NCBI RefSeq assembly: GCF_039839375.1
Contig: NZ_JBDOQU010000018.1
Location: forward strand, 50,167 to 114,166
Source of the DNA: JBDOQU01 sp039839375
GTDB lineage: Bacteria; Pseudomonadota; Alphaproteobacteria; DSM-16000; Inquilinaceae
DNA: 64,000 nt
Direction of reading: 5' to 3'
Part shown: piece after piece, positions 49,780 through 57,618 of the stretch
Position numbering within the stretch: position 1 is the first letter of the stretch
Layout of the letters: each line of letters opens with the position of its first letter
Position numbers and translations under genes: made by a program
The notes under the pieces: generated by a model
Told to the model about the DNA's origin: nothing
Database searches by the model: none
The model's input: the letters and a program-made list of their open reading frames with translations, nothing else

Positions 49780-51621
49780 ATGGATCGTTCCGATCCGCCC
49801 TCTGCGACCAGCCATCCCGAGGCCGCCCCTAAACGGCGGATGAGGCTGCCGATCGCGACCGTGCTGGTCGCCGGGTTCGGGACGCTGATGCTGGTCGCCG
49901 TCGCCTCCGTCCTGGCGCTGGGGCTGTTGAGCGCCGGGGTCAACACGCTCTCCCTGCTGCGGGACAAGGCGACGCTGACGCTGGACAATGTGACCGTCCG
50001 GATCCGCCACCAGCTCGACCCGATCGTCGACCAGGCCGCTTTCCTCGCCCGGCTGATCGAGGAAGGGGAGCTGTCGGAAGGTGATTCGGCGCGCATGTTC
50101 GACAGTTTCCGGGCGGCGCTGGCGGCAACGCCGCAGGTGACCGGCATCGCCTTCATCGACCGCGACCTGAACAGCCTCCGGGTTGGCCGGTTCGACGGTC
50201 GGATGATGACGGAATACCGACGGCTGGAGGAGACGGGCGAACTGGAGAAGGTGATGAACGAAGCGATCGCCCGGGAGATCACCTTCTGGACCGACCCGGT
50301 CTGGGTTCCCGACCTGGACACCACGCTGATCGCCCTCCAGCACCCGGTGGAGCGGGACGGAGAGTTCTACGGCCTGATCATCATCGGCGTGTCGCTCGCC
50401 GACCTTTCGGCCTTTCTCGCCGAACTGCGGATGGAGACGGGGACCAACGCCTTCGTCCTGTTCGACGACACCCATCTCCTGGCCCATCCGGCGCTGACGG
50501 AGATGGATTTCGACATGTCGTCGGACGGGCGGGACATCCCGTTGCCGCGCTATGACGAGGTCGGGGATCCGATCCTGGCGCAGCTCTGGAACACGGAGGA
50601 GTGGCAGCGGGAGGATGTCGGCGACTTCTCCGTCACCGAACTGCCGGGGGACCATATCCTGCTGACCCGGCCGATGGCGAGCTATGGCAGCCGGCCCTGG
50701 ACCGTGGGCATCCTGTTCCCGGCGGAGGAGGTGACGGAGGAGCTTCGCCGCTTCGGCATGACCGGCGCGGTAGGGCTGGTCATCCTGGTGATCGCCGTCC
50801 TGTTCGCCCTGCTGATCGGGATGCCGATCAGCCGGAAGATCAGGCGGCTGGCGGATGCGGCGACGGGGCTGGCGACGCTGGACCTGTCGCGCGCCCAGCC
50901 GTTGCCTGACAGCCGGTTCCGGGAGCTGGCGGCGGCGGCCAGCGCGTTCAACTCTATGATCGTGGGGCTGCGCTGGTTCGAAACCTACGTGCCCAGGACG
51001 CTGGTCGCCCGACTGATGCGCATCGGGCCGACCGCTGATCTGGCGTCGGAGGACCGGATTATGACGGTGATGTTCACCGACATCCGCGGCTTCAGCCGGT
51101 TGTCGGAAACCATGAGCGCGGCGGAGACGGCGCGGCTGCTGAACGACCATTTCGCGCTGATCGCCGGCTGCATCGAGAAGGAAGGCGGCACTGTCGACAA
51201 GTTCATCGGCGACGCGGTGATGGCCTTCTGGGGCGCGCCCGAGGCGCAGCCGGACCATGCCGCCCGCGCGCTCAGGGCCGCCAGGGACATCTTCCATGCC
51301 ACCGCCGTCTGCGATCCCGAAGAGGAGGACCGCCCGCCGATCCGGCTGCGCGTCAGTGTCCATACCGGGCCGGCCGTGGTGGGCAATATCGGCTCCCCCT
51401 CCCGGATCAACTACACGATCGTCGGGGACACGGTGAACACGGCTGCCCGCATCGATTCGCTGGCGGCCGAACTCCAGCGCGACGATGAGGAATGCCTGAT
51501 CCTGACCAGCGCGGAGACGCTGAAGGCGGCCGGTGGCGACATCTGCCCGGCCAGGCCCCTAGGCCCCCACGCCCTGCGCGGCCGCTCCGGCACGGTGGAG
51601 ATCTTCCGGCTGGAGCCGTAG
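49780..51621 (+). CDS. Membrane class III adenylate/guanylate cyclase with sensor and HAMP domains
   Basis: 613 residues. TM1 (about 25-50, LVAGFGTLMLVAVASVLALG), a Cache-like periplasmic sensor (about 55-320), TM2 (about 328-350, GLVILVIAVLFALLIG), HAMP (PISRKIRRLADAATGLATLD), then the class III catalytic domain from about 425. Metal-binding aspartates are in VMFTDIRGFS and KFIGDAVMAF; the transition-state region is YTIVGDTVNTAARID. The Lys in DKFIGD favours ATP, so cAMP is the likely product. The extracellular signal is unknown. Confidence 0.9.
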   Translation: MDRSDPPSATSHPEAAPKRRMRLPIATVLVAGFGTLMLVAVASVLALGLLSAGVNTLSLLRDKATLTLDNVTVRIRHQLDPIVDQAAFLARLIEEGELSEGDSARMFDSFRAALAATPQVTGIAFIDRDLNSLRVGRFDGRMMTEYRRLEETGELEKVMNEAIAREITFWTDPVWVPDLDTTLIALQHPVERDGEFYGLIIIGVSLADLSAFLAELRMETGTNAFVLFDDTHLLAHPALTEMDFDMSSDGRDIPLPRYDEVGDPILAQLWNTEEWQREDVGDFSVTELPGDHILLTRPMASYGSRPWTVGILFPAEEVTEELRRFGMTGAVGLVILVIAVLFALLIGMPISRKIRRLADAATGLATLDLSRAQPLPDSRFRELAAAASAFNSMIVGLRWFETYVPRTLVARLMRIGPTADLASEDRIMTVMFTDIRGFSRLSETMSAAETARLLNDHFALIAGCIEKEGGTVDKFIGDAVMAFWGAPEAQPDHAARALRAARDIFHATAVCDPEEEDRPPIRLRVSVHTGPAVVGNIGSPSRINYTIVGDTVNTAARIDSLAAELQRDDEECLILTSAETLKAAGGDICPARPLGPHALRGRSGTVEIFRLEP

Positions 51622-51645
51622 GGGATTGCTTGTGCAGCCAGTTAT

Positions 51646-51663
51646 AGTATCATAAAAGATACT
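51646..51663. promoter_or_regulatory. Operator-like palindrome before the toxin gene
   Basis: Perfect inverted repeat AGTATC-ATAAAA-GATACT ending two bases before the toxin ATG and replacing any ribosome site. Position and symmetry fit autorepression by the antitoxin. Confidence 0.55.
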
Positions 51664-51665
51664 TT

Positions 51666-51997
51666 ATGGAAACCATCGTCGAAGTCTACGAAGACGACGC
51701 GGGAAATCGCCCTTTCGACGATTGGTTCGATGCCCTCCCTTCTGCCCATGCGGCGAAGGTGGTTGTCGTCGTGGCGCGGCTGGAGGCCGGGAACCGGTCG
51801 AACCTCAAGCCGGTGGGGAAAGGGGTTCTGGAGTGGCGGATAGATTGGGGGCCAGGACTCCGGATCTATGCAGGATTCGATGGCGTAGGATGATCATCCT
51901 GCTGGGTGGCGGATCGAAGGTGCGGCAGCAGGCGAATATCGCTACGGCCCAGGCGCGTTGGGCCGACTACAAACGGCGGAAGAAGATCAAGGAGTAG
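51666..51997 (+). pseudogene. HI1419-type (RelE/HigB-like) toxin, frameshifted
   Basis: The first 73 codons (starting METIVEVYEDD, then NRPFDDWFDALPSAHAAKV and VLEWRIDWGPGLRIY) are a normal toxin N-terminus, stopped at 51891-51893. The family's C-terminus continues in the next frame (RMIILLGGGSKVRQQ and ARWADYKRRKK, stop 51995-51997). One base is missing near 51884-51888, where GATAGG would be expected and GTAGG is present. The read product (75 residues) lacks the conserved ILLGGG strand and basic tail. The antitoxin follows 5 bases after the lost end. Confidence 0.82.
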
Positions 51998-52002
51998 GCC
52001 TT

Positions 52003-52335
52003 ATGCCCCTTTCCCGGAATTTCAAGGAAACGGTGAAAGCGCGCGCGGAGCGCGATCCGGAGTTCCGCGCGGCCCTGCTGGGAGAAGCCGTGGAAGCGTT
52101 CATCGCCGGGGAGGCCGATGTCGGCAAGGTCCTGATTCGCGATTACATCAATGCGACGGTCGGATTCGAAAATCTGGGGCAGGCGGTGAAGATCGACCCC
52201 AAGAATCTGATGAGAATGTTTGGTCCTCGCGGCAATCCGCAGCTTATGAACCTTTCCACCGTCCTCCGCGAGCTGGAGCGGCGCGAAGGTTTGCGTTTCA
52301 GGGTCGAGCCGGAGCGGCTCCGTCTCGTCGGCTGA
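52003..52335 (+). CDS. HI1420-type HTH antitoxin
   Basis: 110 residues with a lambda-repressor-like helix-turn-helix at about 50-100. The family pattern is clear: NFKETVKARAERDPEFRAAL, IRDYINATVGFENLGQAV, KNLMRMFGPRGNPQ, and a basic end. The ATG at 52003 has GGAG 8-12 bases upstream and follows the displaced toxin end. The frame shows no damage, in contrast to the toxin. It should repress its own locus through the palindrome at 51646-51663. Confidence 0.88.
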   Translation: MPLSRNFKETVKARAERDPEFRAALLGEAVEAFIAGEADVGKVLIRDYINATVGFENLGQAVKIDPKNLMRMFGPRGNPQLMNLSTVLRELERREGLRFRVEPERLRLVG

Positions 52336-52338
52336 CGC

Positions 52339-53793
52339 TCACACCATCGCCGCCTTCGCCAGGTCGAAGCTGGGCGGGAGGGGGGTGGCGGTGGCGTGGG
52401 CGGTGTCGGCGGCCAGGGCCTCGATCTCCGCGATCTTTCGGATGACGAAGGTGGCTGTTTCGGGAGGGACGGCCAGCGCCGCGCGCAACGCTGCTTTCGC
52501 GCCGGCGGCGTCGATGCGGCCGGCCTGGCCGGCGCGGACCAGCTTCGCCTTCGCCTTCTCTGGCGCGCATAGGTCGGCCAGGGTCAGGCCGGCGCGGTTC
52601 GGCAGGGCCGTCATGATGGCGAACACGTCGTTCGACGGCATGTTGTAGAAGAAGCCCTCCAGAGCCGACTGGTCGCCCGAGGCGAGGGCGCGGTGGAAGA
52701 CTGTGTCGCCGTCGCCCGCGCGCTGGAGCAGCAGGGAGAGGAGCGGGTTCGAGGGCGCGGGAGAGGATTTCTCCACCGTCAGCGGCTGCCGTACGGGTTC
52801 GCCCCGCACCAGCTTCCGGACCACAAGATCGTCGTTGAGCAGCAGCGAGGTCAGCTTGCGCATATGGGCGTGCTTGCCGGCCGCCAGAGCCTTGAAGAGG
52901 ATGCCTTCGCCCTTCTTGTCGCGCAGCAGCAGCCGGCGGCAGAGGATCATCTGGCGGTAGGCCTTCTTCGTCGCCACGTCCGGCGGGGCCATGGCGGTCA
53001 GCGTCTCCTCCGTGTTCTGGAGGAGGAGGCGCAGCAGATCGTCGAACATGCCGTGATTGGTCGCGGCGATCAGCTTGAAGAAGGCGGTCGTGCCGTCGCT
53101 GGCGTCGACATAGTCGAAGAAGAGCCGGCAGGTAGCGGCCCGCAAATCCGCGTCGGTCTGGGCGGCGACGGATTGCTTCAGCATGTGCTGGGACAGGAGC
53201 CCGCGATTGTCGCCCAAGTCGCTGGCGAAGATCGTGGTCATGAAATGGGCCAGGATCGGCTTCTCCTTCGCCTGTTCGGCGACGGCCCGTTCGATGTCGG
53301 CCATGGACAGGTGCTTGGTCGCGATCAGCGCGTTCAGCGACTGCCATTTGGGCGTCGGCAGAAGCATCTTGCCCAGCGGGCTGATGCCGTTGCGGTTCAG
53401 CCGGGCGAAGCTGACATCGAGCTTGAGCAGCGTCGTCGCCATGCGAAGCGTCTCCCGCCCCTCGTTCCGGCGCAGCGTGTCGGCGAGATAGTGCCAGATG
53501 CCGTTGCCCTCGGAATCCTCATGGTTGAGGAAGCCGTGGATGCGCTCCGGCTGGTTCTGTTCGCGCCAGTAGGCGCGCGCGGTGTCCATCACCACCATCG
53601 CCTCGATCACGTCATGCTGGCGGAGCCGGAACTGCAGGTAGTTCTCTCCATTGCCGCCGACGGCGGCGAACAGCCGTGCGGAATTCTCGTCGAACTTGAT
53701 CCAGTTGAGGAAGAAGCTGGCGAACTTGCCCATGTTGCGGGCATAGCGGGTGCGGATGTCGTCATCGATGACGGAAAGGGCGATCGGAGTCAT
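52339..53793 (-). CDS. Hypothetical ankyrin-like helical-repeat protein
   Basis: 484 residues from this ATG (an in-frame ATG at 53817 adds eight). I recognise no named family. Two stretches resemble ankyrin units: NHEDSEGNGIWHYLADTLRR with RLNRNGISPLGKML, and RAGDGDTVFHRALASGDQSA. The rest is regular pairs of helices without a signal peptide or membrane span, so it is probably a cytoplasmic protein-binding scaffold. Codon bias is like the host, so it is not a recent import. It stands alone, convergent with the toxin-antitoxin locus and divergent from hsp20. Confidence 0.6.
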   Translation of the reverse strand: MTPIALSVIDDDIRTRYARNMGKFASFFLNWIKFDENSARLFAAVGGNGENYLQFRLRQHDVIEAMVVMDTARAYWREQNQPERIHGFLNHEDSEGNGIWHYLADTLRRNEGRETLRMATTLLKLDVSFARLNRNGISPLGKMLLPTPKWQSLNALIATKHLSMADIERAVAEQAKEKPILAHFMTTIFASDLGDNRGLLSQHMLKQSVAAQTDADLRAATCRLFFDYVDASDGTTAFFKLIAATNHGMFDDLLRLLLQNTEETLTAMAPPDVATKKAYRQMILCRRLLLRDKKGEGILFKALAAGKHAHMRKLTSLLLNDDLVVRKLVRGEPVRQPLTVEKSSPAPSNPLLSLLLQRAGDGDTVFHRALASGDQSALEGFFYNMPSNDVFAIMTALPNRAGLTLADLCAPEKAKAKLVRAGQAGRIDAAGAKAALRAALAVPPETATFVIRKIAEIEALAADTAHATATPLPPSFDLAKAAMV

Positions 53794-53870
53794 GACCGAT
53801 CGCCTAGCAGCCAACATCCCAAGGAAGATTTAACGGGTCTTGTGGCACGAAAGGGGATGCGACCGAGTTT

Positions 53871-53902
53871 CTTGATTAGCGGTGCGATGCCGCCCACATA
53901 TG
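53871..53902 (+). promoter_or_regulatory. Candidate heat-shock (sigma-32) promoter for hsp20
   Basis: CTTGAT at 53871-53876, a 16-base spacer, then CCCACATATG at 53893-53902, near the CTTGAA / CCCCATnT pattern. It would begin RNA near 53908, giving a leader of about 90 bases that includes the thermometer hairpin. Confidence 0.4.
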
Positions 53903-53973
53903 TGATGACGCGGCGCCCAGGCGGGCCGCGTCACGGCGCCGGTCATCCGGGCCACCATCGGTTCCGGCCGATA

Positions 53974-53992
53974 TCTCGCTCATTGGAGGAGA
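53974..53992 (+). promoter_or_regulatory. ROSE-type RNA thermometer hairpin covering the hsp20 ribosome site
   Basis: TCTC-G-CTC-ATTG-GAG-GAGA folds with TCTC/GAGA and CTC/GAG pairs, a bulged G (53978), and a 4-base loop, hiding the GGAGGA ribosome site (53985-53990). The strand opposite contains TCGCT, matching the U(U/C)GCU motif of ROSE elements, and the bulged G is in the expected place. G+C-rich sequence upstream (53911-53970) can form the extra hairpins of a full ROSE leader. Confidence 0.65.
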
Positions 53993-54000
53993 CTGGAAAC

Positions 54001-54471
54001 TTGACCCGGTTATCGCTTTTCAACAGCCCCCTGCTTCTGGGGTTCGAACAGTTCGAGCGCACGGTCGATCGCGTCGCGAAGGCATCCGCCGACGGATATC
54101 CGCCGTACAATATCGAGCAGACCAGCGAAGACGGTCTCAGGATCACGCTGGCGGTTGCCGGCTTCCGCACCGACGAATTGACCGTCTTCCTTGAGAACAA
54201 CCAGCTTGTCGTGCGCGGCAAGCAGGTCGACGAGAAGGATCGGGTATATATCCACCGCGGCATCGCGGCCCGTCAGTTCCAGCGTTCCTTCGTGCTGGCG
54301 GACGGGATAGAGGTCGCGGGCGCGTCCCTGGACAACGGGCTTCTCTCCATCGATCTCCGCCGGCCCGAGCCCGTGTCGAAGGTGAAGACGATCGCGATCA
54401 AGACGCCTGCACAATCCGCGCGGCCGCCTTCCATCGACATCGCCACCGACTCCAACAAGGGCGCGGCCTGA
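54001..54471 (+). CDS. Small heat shock protein Hsp20 (IbpA-like)
   Basis: ATP-independent holding chaperone of 156 residues. The N-terminal arm starts TRLSLFNSPLLLGFEQFER; the alpha-crystallin domain (about 35-125) runs from PPYNIEQTSEDGLRITLAVA to GASLDNGLLSIDLRRP. The start is TTG at 54001, since homologues begin (M)TRLSLF and GGAGGAG lies 10 bases upstream; the frame open before it is not coding. Translation is probably heat-controlled by the hairpin above. It is followed by DUF1150. Confidence 0.9.
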   Translation: MTRLSLFNSPLLLGFEQFERTVDRVAKASADGYPPYNIEQTSEDGLRITLAVAGFRTDELTVFLENNQLVVRGKQVDEKDRVYIHRGIAARQFQRSFVLADGIEVAGASLDNGLLSIDLRRPEPVSKVKTIAIKTPAQSARPPSIDIATDSNKGAA

Positions 54472-54515
54472 TCCGCCCCTTCTCATCGCCCGAACCCGCC
54501 AGGAGGGTCGAAGCC

Positions 54516-54752
54516 ATGACCGAACAGCAGAATACCCAGAATGTGCGCCTGTCGCGCACCATGTCCGCAGTCGATTTCGCCGGCTACGGCGTCCATGAGA
54601 TCGCCTATGTGAAGCCGATCCCCGACGATGAGGGCGGCATCACATTCGCCATCCACGCGGCCGACGGCACGCCCCTGACGGTGCTGCCCGACCGCGAGAT
54701 CGCCTTCGCCGTCGTCCGGCAGAACGATCTGGAGCCGGTCAGCGCCCATTGA
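54516..54752 (+). CDS. DUF1150 family protein
   Basis: 78-residue conserved alphaproteobacterial protein of unknown function, commonly found right after hsp20. Seen here: SAVDFAGYGVHEIAYVKPI and FAIHAADGTPLTVLPDRE, characteristic of the family. An AGGAGG ribosome site is present. It is probably part of the same heat-shock transcript, ending at the terminator 28 bases downstream. Confidence 0.88.
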   Translation: MTEQQNTQNVRLSRTMSAVDFAGYGVHEIAYVKPIPDDEGGITFAIHAADGTPLTVLPDREIAFAVVRQNDLEPVSAH

Positions 54753-54780
54753 TGGGCCCGGCCATCGCAGACGCAAGGAA

Positions 54781-54813
54781 AAGCCCGGCAGCCGAAAGGT
54801 TGCCGGGCTTTTT
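54781..54813. terminator. Bidirectional rho-independent terminator
   Basis: Stem AAGCCCGGCA / TGCCGGGCTT (inner pairs C-G continue) with a GCCGAAAGGT loop and TTT after it; AAGGAAAA on the other side gives a T-run for the minus strand. It lies between convergent DUF1150 and ptsN. Confidence 0.9.
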
Positions 54814-54835
54814 CGTTGCTGAGTGAGGTTCGGGA

Positions 54836-55294
54836 TCAGGCCGCGTTGACGGCTTCGCGATCGCTGACCAGCGCCAGCATGGCGTCGGGGGATTCACAGC
54901 CGCGCAGCTTTTCGCAGAGTCTCTCATCCCGCAGCAGGCGGCTGACGCGGGCCAGCGCCTTCAGATGGTCCGCCCCCGCATTCTCCGGGGCCAGCAGCAG
55001 GAAGATGAGGTCGACCGGCTGGTCGTCTATCGCGTCGAAATCGATCGGCCGCTCCAGCCGGGCGAAGATGCCGTAGACGCGGTCGAGGCCCGGCAGCTTG
55101 CCGTGCGGGATCGCGATGCCGCGCCCGACGCCGGTGGTGCCCAGCCGCTCACGCTCCAGCAGCACGTCGAAGATGGCGCGTTCATGCTCGCCGGTCAGTT
55201 CGGCGGCCTGGCGCGCCAGCTCTTGCAGAGCCTGCTTCTTGCTGGTCGCCTTCAGAGGGGCGATCACGCAAGGGGAATTCAGGAATTCTATCAT
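54836..55294 (-). CDS. ptsN: Nitrogen-regulatory PTS protein EIIA-Ntr
   Basis: 152-residue signalling protein phosphorylated on His64 (GRGIAIPHGKLPG) by the PTS-Ntr chain; it links nitrogen and potassium status to other targets. The start MIEFLNSPCVIAPLKATSKK is canonical, and FDAIDDQPVDLIFLLLAPENAGADHLKALA is the family core. Last gene of the kdsD-lptC-lptA-lptB-rpoN-hpf-ptsN cluster, with a terminator behind it. Confidence 0.95.
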   Translation of the reverse strand: MIEFLNSPCVIAPLKATSKKQALQELARQAAELTGEHERAIFDVLLERERLGTTGVGRGIAIPHGKLPGLDRVYGIFARLERPIDFDAIDDQPVDLIFLLLAPENAGADHLKALARVSRLLRDERLCEKLRGCESPDAMLALVSDREAVNAA

Positions 55295-55312
55295 GGGTGG
55301 GATCGGCGCCCG

Positions 55313-55906
55313 TCAGGCGCTGGTCTCCTTGGTGCCGCGCGGGTCGACCCAGCCGACATTCCCGTCCGGCCGGCGGTAGATCATGTTCAGGCCGCCATGG
55401 CTGACATTGCGGAACATCAGCGCCGGCAGGTCGCCGAGGTCGAGGCGCATGACGGCGTCGCTTACCGTCAGGGTTTCGATGGGGGTCGTCATCTCTGCGA
55501 CGACGACGGGTTGGGACGATTCATCGCCGTCCATTTCACCCTCGCCGCCGGCCTCCAGCACATAGCTGCGGGCCGACAGGGCGTCTTCCGGGGCCGAGGC
55601 CCCATTGGGCTTGTGGTGGTCCTTGAGCCGGCGCTTGTAGCGGCGCAGCCGCTTGCCGATCTTCTCCGCGGCCTGATCGAACGCCTGATAGGCGTCCCCG
55701 CCCTCGGCGTTGCTCTGCATCAGGATATTGCGGCCGACATGGACGGACACGTCCGCGCGGAAGAAATGGGCCTCCCGCGACAGCACGACGCTGGCGTCCA
55801 GGGGGTTGCCGAAATACTTCGCTGCGGTGGTGTTGAGGCTCTCGGCGATGTGGGTTCTCAGGGCGTCGCCCACGTCAAGTTGCTTACCTTTGACGGAGAG
55901 CTGCAT
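55313..55906 (-). CDS. hpf: Ribosome hibernation promotion factor, long form
   Basis: 197 residues. The N-terminal domain (about 1-100, MQLSVKGKQLDVGDALRTHI, AFDQAAEKIGKRLRRYKRRLKDHH) binds the small subunit. The C-terminal domain (about 140-190, VSDAVMRLDLGDLPALMFRN and YRRPDGNVGWVDP) dimerises 70S ribosomes into 100S particles. This is the long HPF common in alphaproteobacteria. Located 18 bases before ptsN and after rpoN. Confidence 0.95.
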   Translation of the reverse strand: MQLSVKGKQLDVGDALRTHIAESLNTTAAKYFGNPLDASVVLSREAHFFRADVSVHVGRNILMQSNAEGGDAYQAFDQAAEKIGKRLRRYKRRLKDHHKPNGASAPEDALSARSYVLEAGGEGEMDGDESSQPVVVAEMTTPIETLTVSDAVMRLDLGDLPALMFRNVSHGGLNMIYRRPDGNVGWVDPRGTKETSA

Positions 55907-55944
55907 AGCCAGATTTCCGGAACTGTCAACGCTGTAGTCGAAGT

Positions 55945-55963
55945 CGGGCGGAACGTCCGCCCG
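55945..55963. other. Perfect hairpin between rpoN and hpf
   Basis: CGGGCGGA-ACG-TCCGCCCG in the 182-base gap 55907-56088. No T-run follows on either strand, so it is more likely a leader or processing structure of hpf mRNA than a terminator. Nothing else in the gap is recognisable. Confidence 0.3.
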
Positions 55964-56088
55964 TGGCGGGCCGCTTTCAGAGGGCCGGGACCATAGGTGT
56001 GGGTGGTCGTGAAGTCAAGCAACCCTCCCTCGGTTCACGCGGCCTTGTCGACCGCTCCCTAGAAGATGGCCCTTTCCCGCCTCCGAAG

Positions 56089-57606
56089 CTAGAGGCGAAT
56101 GCCCTTTTCGCGCCGTCGCTGGACGGAGGAGGGGATTTTCATCCCCTCGCGATATTTGGCGACGGTGCGGCGCGCGATATCGATCCCGTCGCCATGCAGC
56201 AGCTCCACGATCCGGTCGTCCGACAGCACGGTTCCGGCCGTCTCCGCGTCGATCAGGCTCTTGATCCGGAAACGCACCGCCTCCGCCGAATGGGCGTCCG
56301 CGCCGTTGGCGCCCTGAATGGAGGAGGTGAAGAAATATTTTAGTTCGAACAGGCCGCGTGGCGTGGCGATGAACTTGTTCGTGGTCACCCGGCTGACGGT
56401 GCTTTCATGCATCCCGATCGCATCTGCTATGTCGCGCAGGATCAGCGGCTTCAGGTACTGGACGCCCCGGGCGAAGAACAGCCCCTGCTGGGAGACGATC
56501 TCCGTCGCCACCTTCAGGATGGTGGTCGCACGCTGGTGCAGCGACTTCACCAGCCAGTTGGCCGAGGCGAAGCAATCGGTGAGATAGTCCTTGTCGGCCT
56601 TGGTCCGCGCGCCGGCCGCGATCTCCGAATAATATCGCTGGTTGATCAGTACCCTGGGCAGGTTGTCGGCGTTCAGTTCCACCACCCAGCCGCCGTCCGC
56701 CTTCGGGCGCATCAGGATGTCCGGCGTGACGATCTGGGCGACTTCCCCGTCGAACGCCTGCCCCGGCTTTGGGTCGAGCGCGCGGATCTCCGCGATCATG
56801 TCGGCGAGATCCTCGCGGTCGACGCCGCACAGGCGGATCAGCGCTGCATAGTCTCGCGCCGCCAGCATATCGAGATTGTCGAGCAGCGCTGCCATGGCGG
56901 GGTCCAGCCGGTTCTTCTCCGCGAGTTGAAGGGCGAGGCATTCCGGCAGGGAGCGGGCGGCGACGCCCGGCGGATCGAGCTTCTGGAGCGCCGCCAGCAC
57001 CGTTTCGACCTTCCCGAAGGAACAGCCGAGTTGCTCCGCGACGGCGTCCAACTCCGCGCGCAGATAGCCCGTCTCGTCGATCAGGTCGATCAGGTGGGCG
57101 GCGATCAGCCGGTCTGCCGGCGCAGGCAGTTCCTCCCGCGCCTGGGCCAGCAGATGGTCCCGGAGGTTCGGCCGCTCCGACAGGGTCTGCTGGAAATCAT
57201 AGTCGCCATCGTCGAACCCGCCGCCCTTTCCGGTCCAGGGAACGCCCGCGTCGGGCCCCGCCTCGGCGGCGGCGTCCGCCGTCCCGGCGCTGGTCCAGAC
57301 ATTCTCGTAGTCGGTGTCCAGCGGACCGTCCGAACCGGCCATCGTATCGGAGCCGGTCAGTCGGTCCGCGCCGACCCGGTCGGTGGAAAGTTCCGTCTCC
57401 GGCGCATCCTCGTAGGTCTCACGGGGATCGGGATCGTGGCTGTCGCCGTCATCCCTTTCCAGCAGCGGATTGCGCTCCAGCTCCTGGTCGACATAGTCGG
57501 AAAGTTCCAGATTGGACAGCTGCAGCAGCTTGATCGCCTGCTGCAACTGCGGCGTCATGACCAGCGTCTGCGATTGCCTGAGATCGAGCCGTTGGGTCAG
57601 CGCCAT
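56089..57606 (-). CDS. rpoN: RNA polymerase sigma-54 factor
   Basis: Sigma factor for minus-24/minus-12 promoters that need enhancer-bound activators. 505 residues: region I, Gln/Leu-rich (QTLVMTPQLQQAIKLLQLSN, about 14-33), an acidic region II (about 55-115), the core-binding region, the helix-turn-helix (MHESTVSRVTTNKFIATPRG), and the RpoN box ARRTVAKYREGM near the end. The ATG at 57606 is preferred over a TTG at 57612. It lies 12 bases after lptB, as in other alphaproteobacteria. A likely target is the nirB promoter of this window. Confidence 0.96.
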   Translation of the reverse strand: MALTQRLDLRQSQTLVMTPQLQQAIKLLQLSNLELSDYVDQELERNPLLERDDGDSHDPDPRETYEDAPETELSTDRVGADRLTGSDTMAGSDGPLDTDYENVWTSAGTADAAAEAGPDAGVPWTGKGGGFDDGDYDFQQTLSERPNLRDHLLAQAREELPAPADRLIAAHLIDLIDETGYLRAELDAVAEQLGCSFGKVETVLAALQKLDPPGVAARSLPECLALQLAEKNRLDPAMAALLDNLDMLAARDYAALIRLCGVDREDLADMIAEIRALDPKPGQAFDGEVAQIVTPDILMRPKADGGWVVELNADNLPRVLINQRYYSEIAAGARTKADKDYLTDCFASANWLVKSLHQRATTILKVATEIVSQQGLFFARGVQYLKPLILRDIADAIGMHESTVSRVTTNKFIATPRGLFELKYFFTSSIQGANGADAHSAEAVRFRIKSLIDAETAGTVLSDDRIVELLHGDGIDIARRTVAKYREGMKIPSSVQRRREKGIRL

Positions 57607-57618
57607 GGTCAAGAACTT

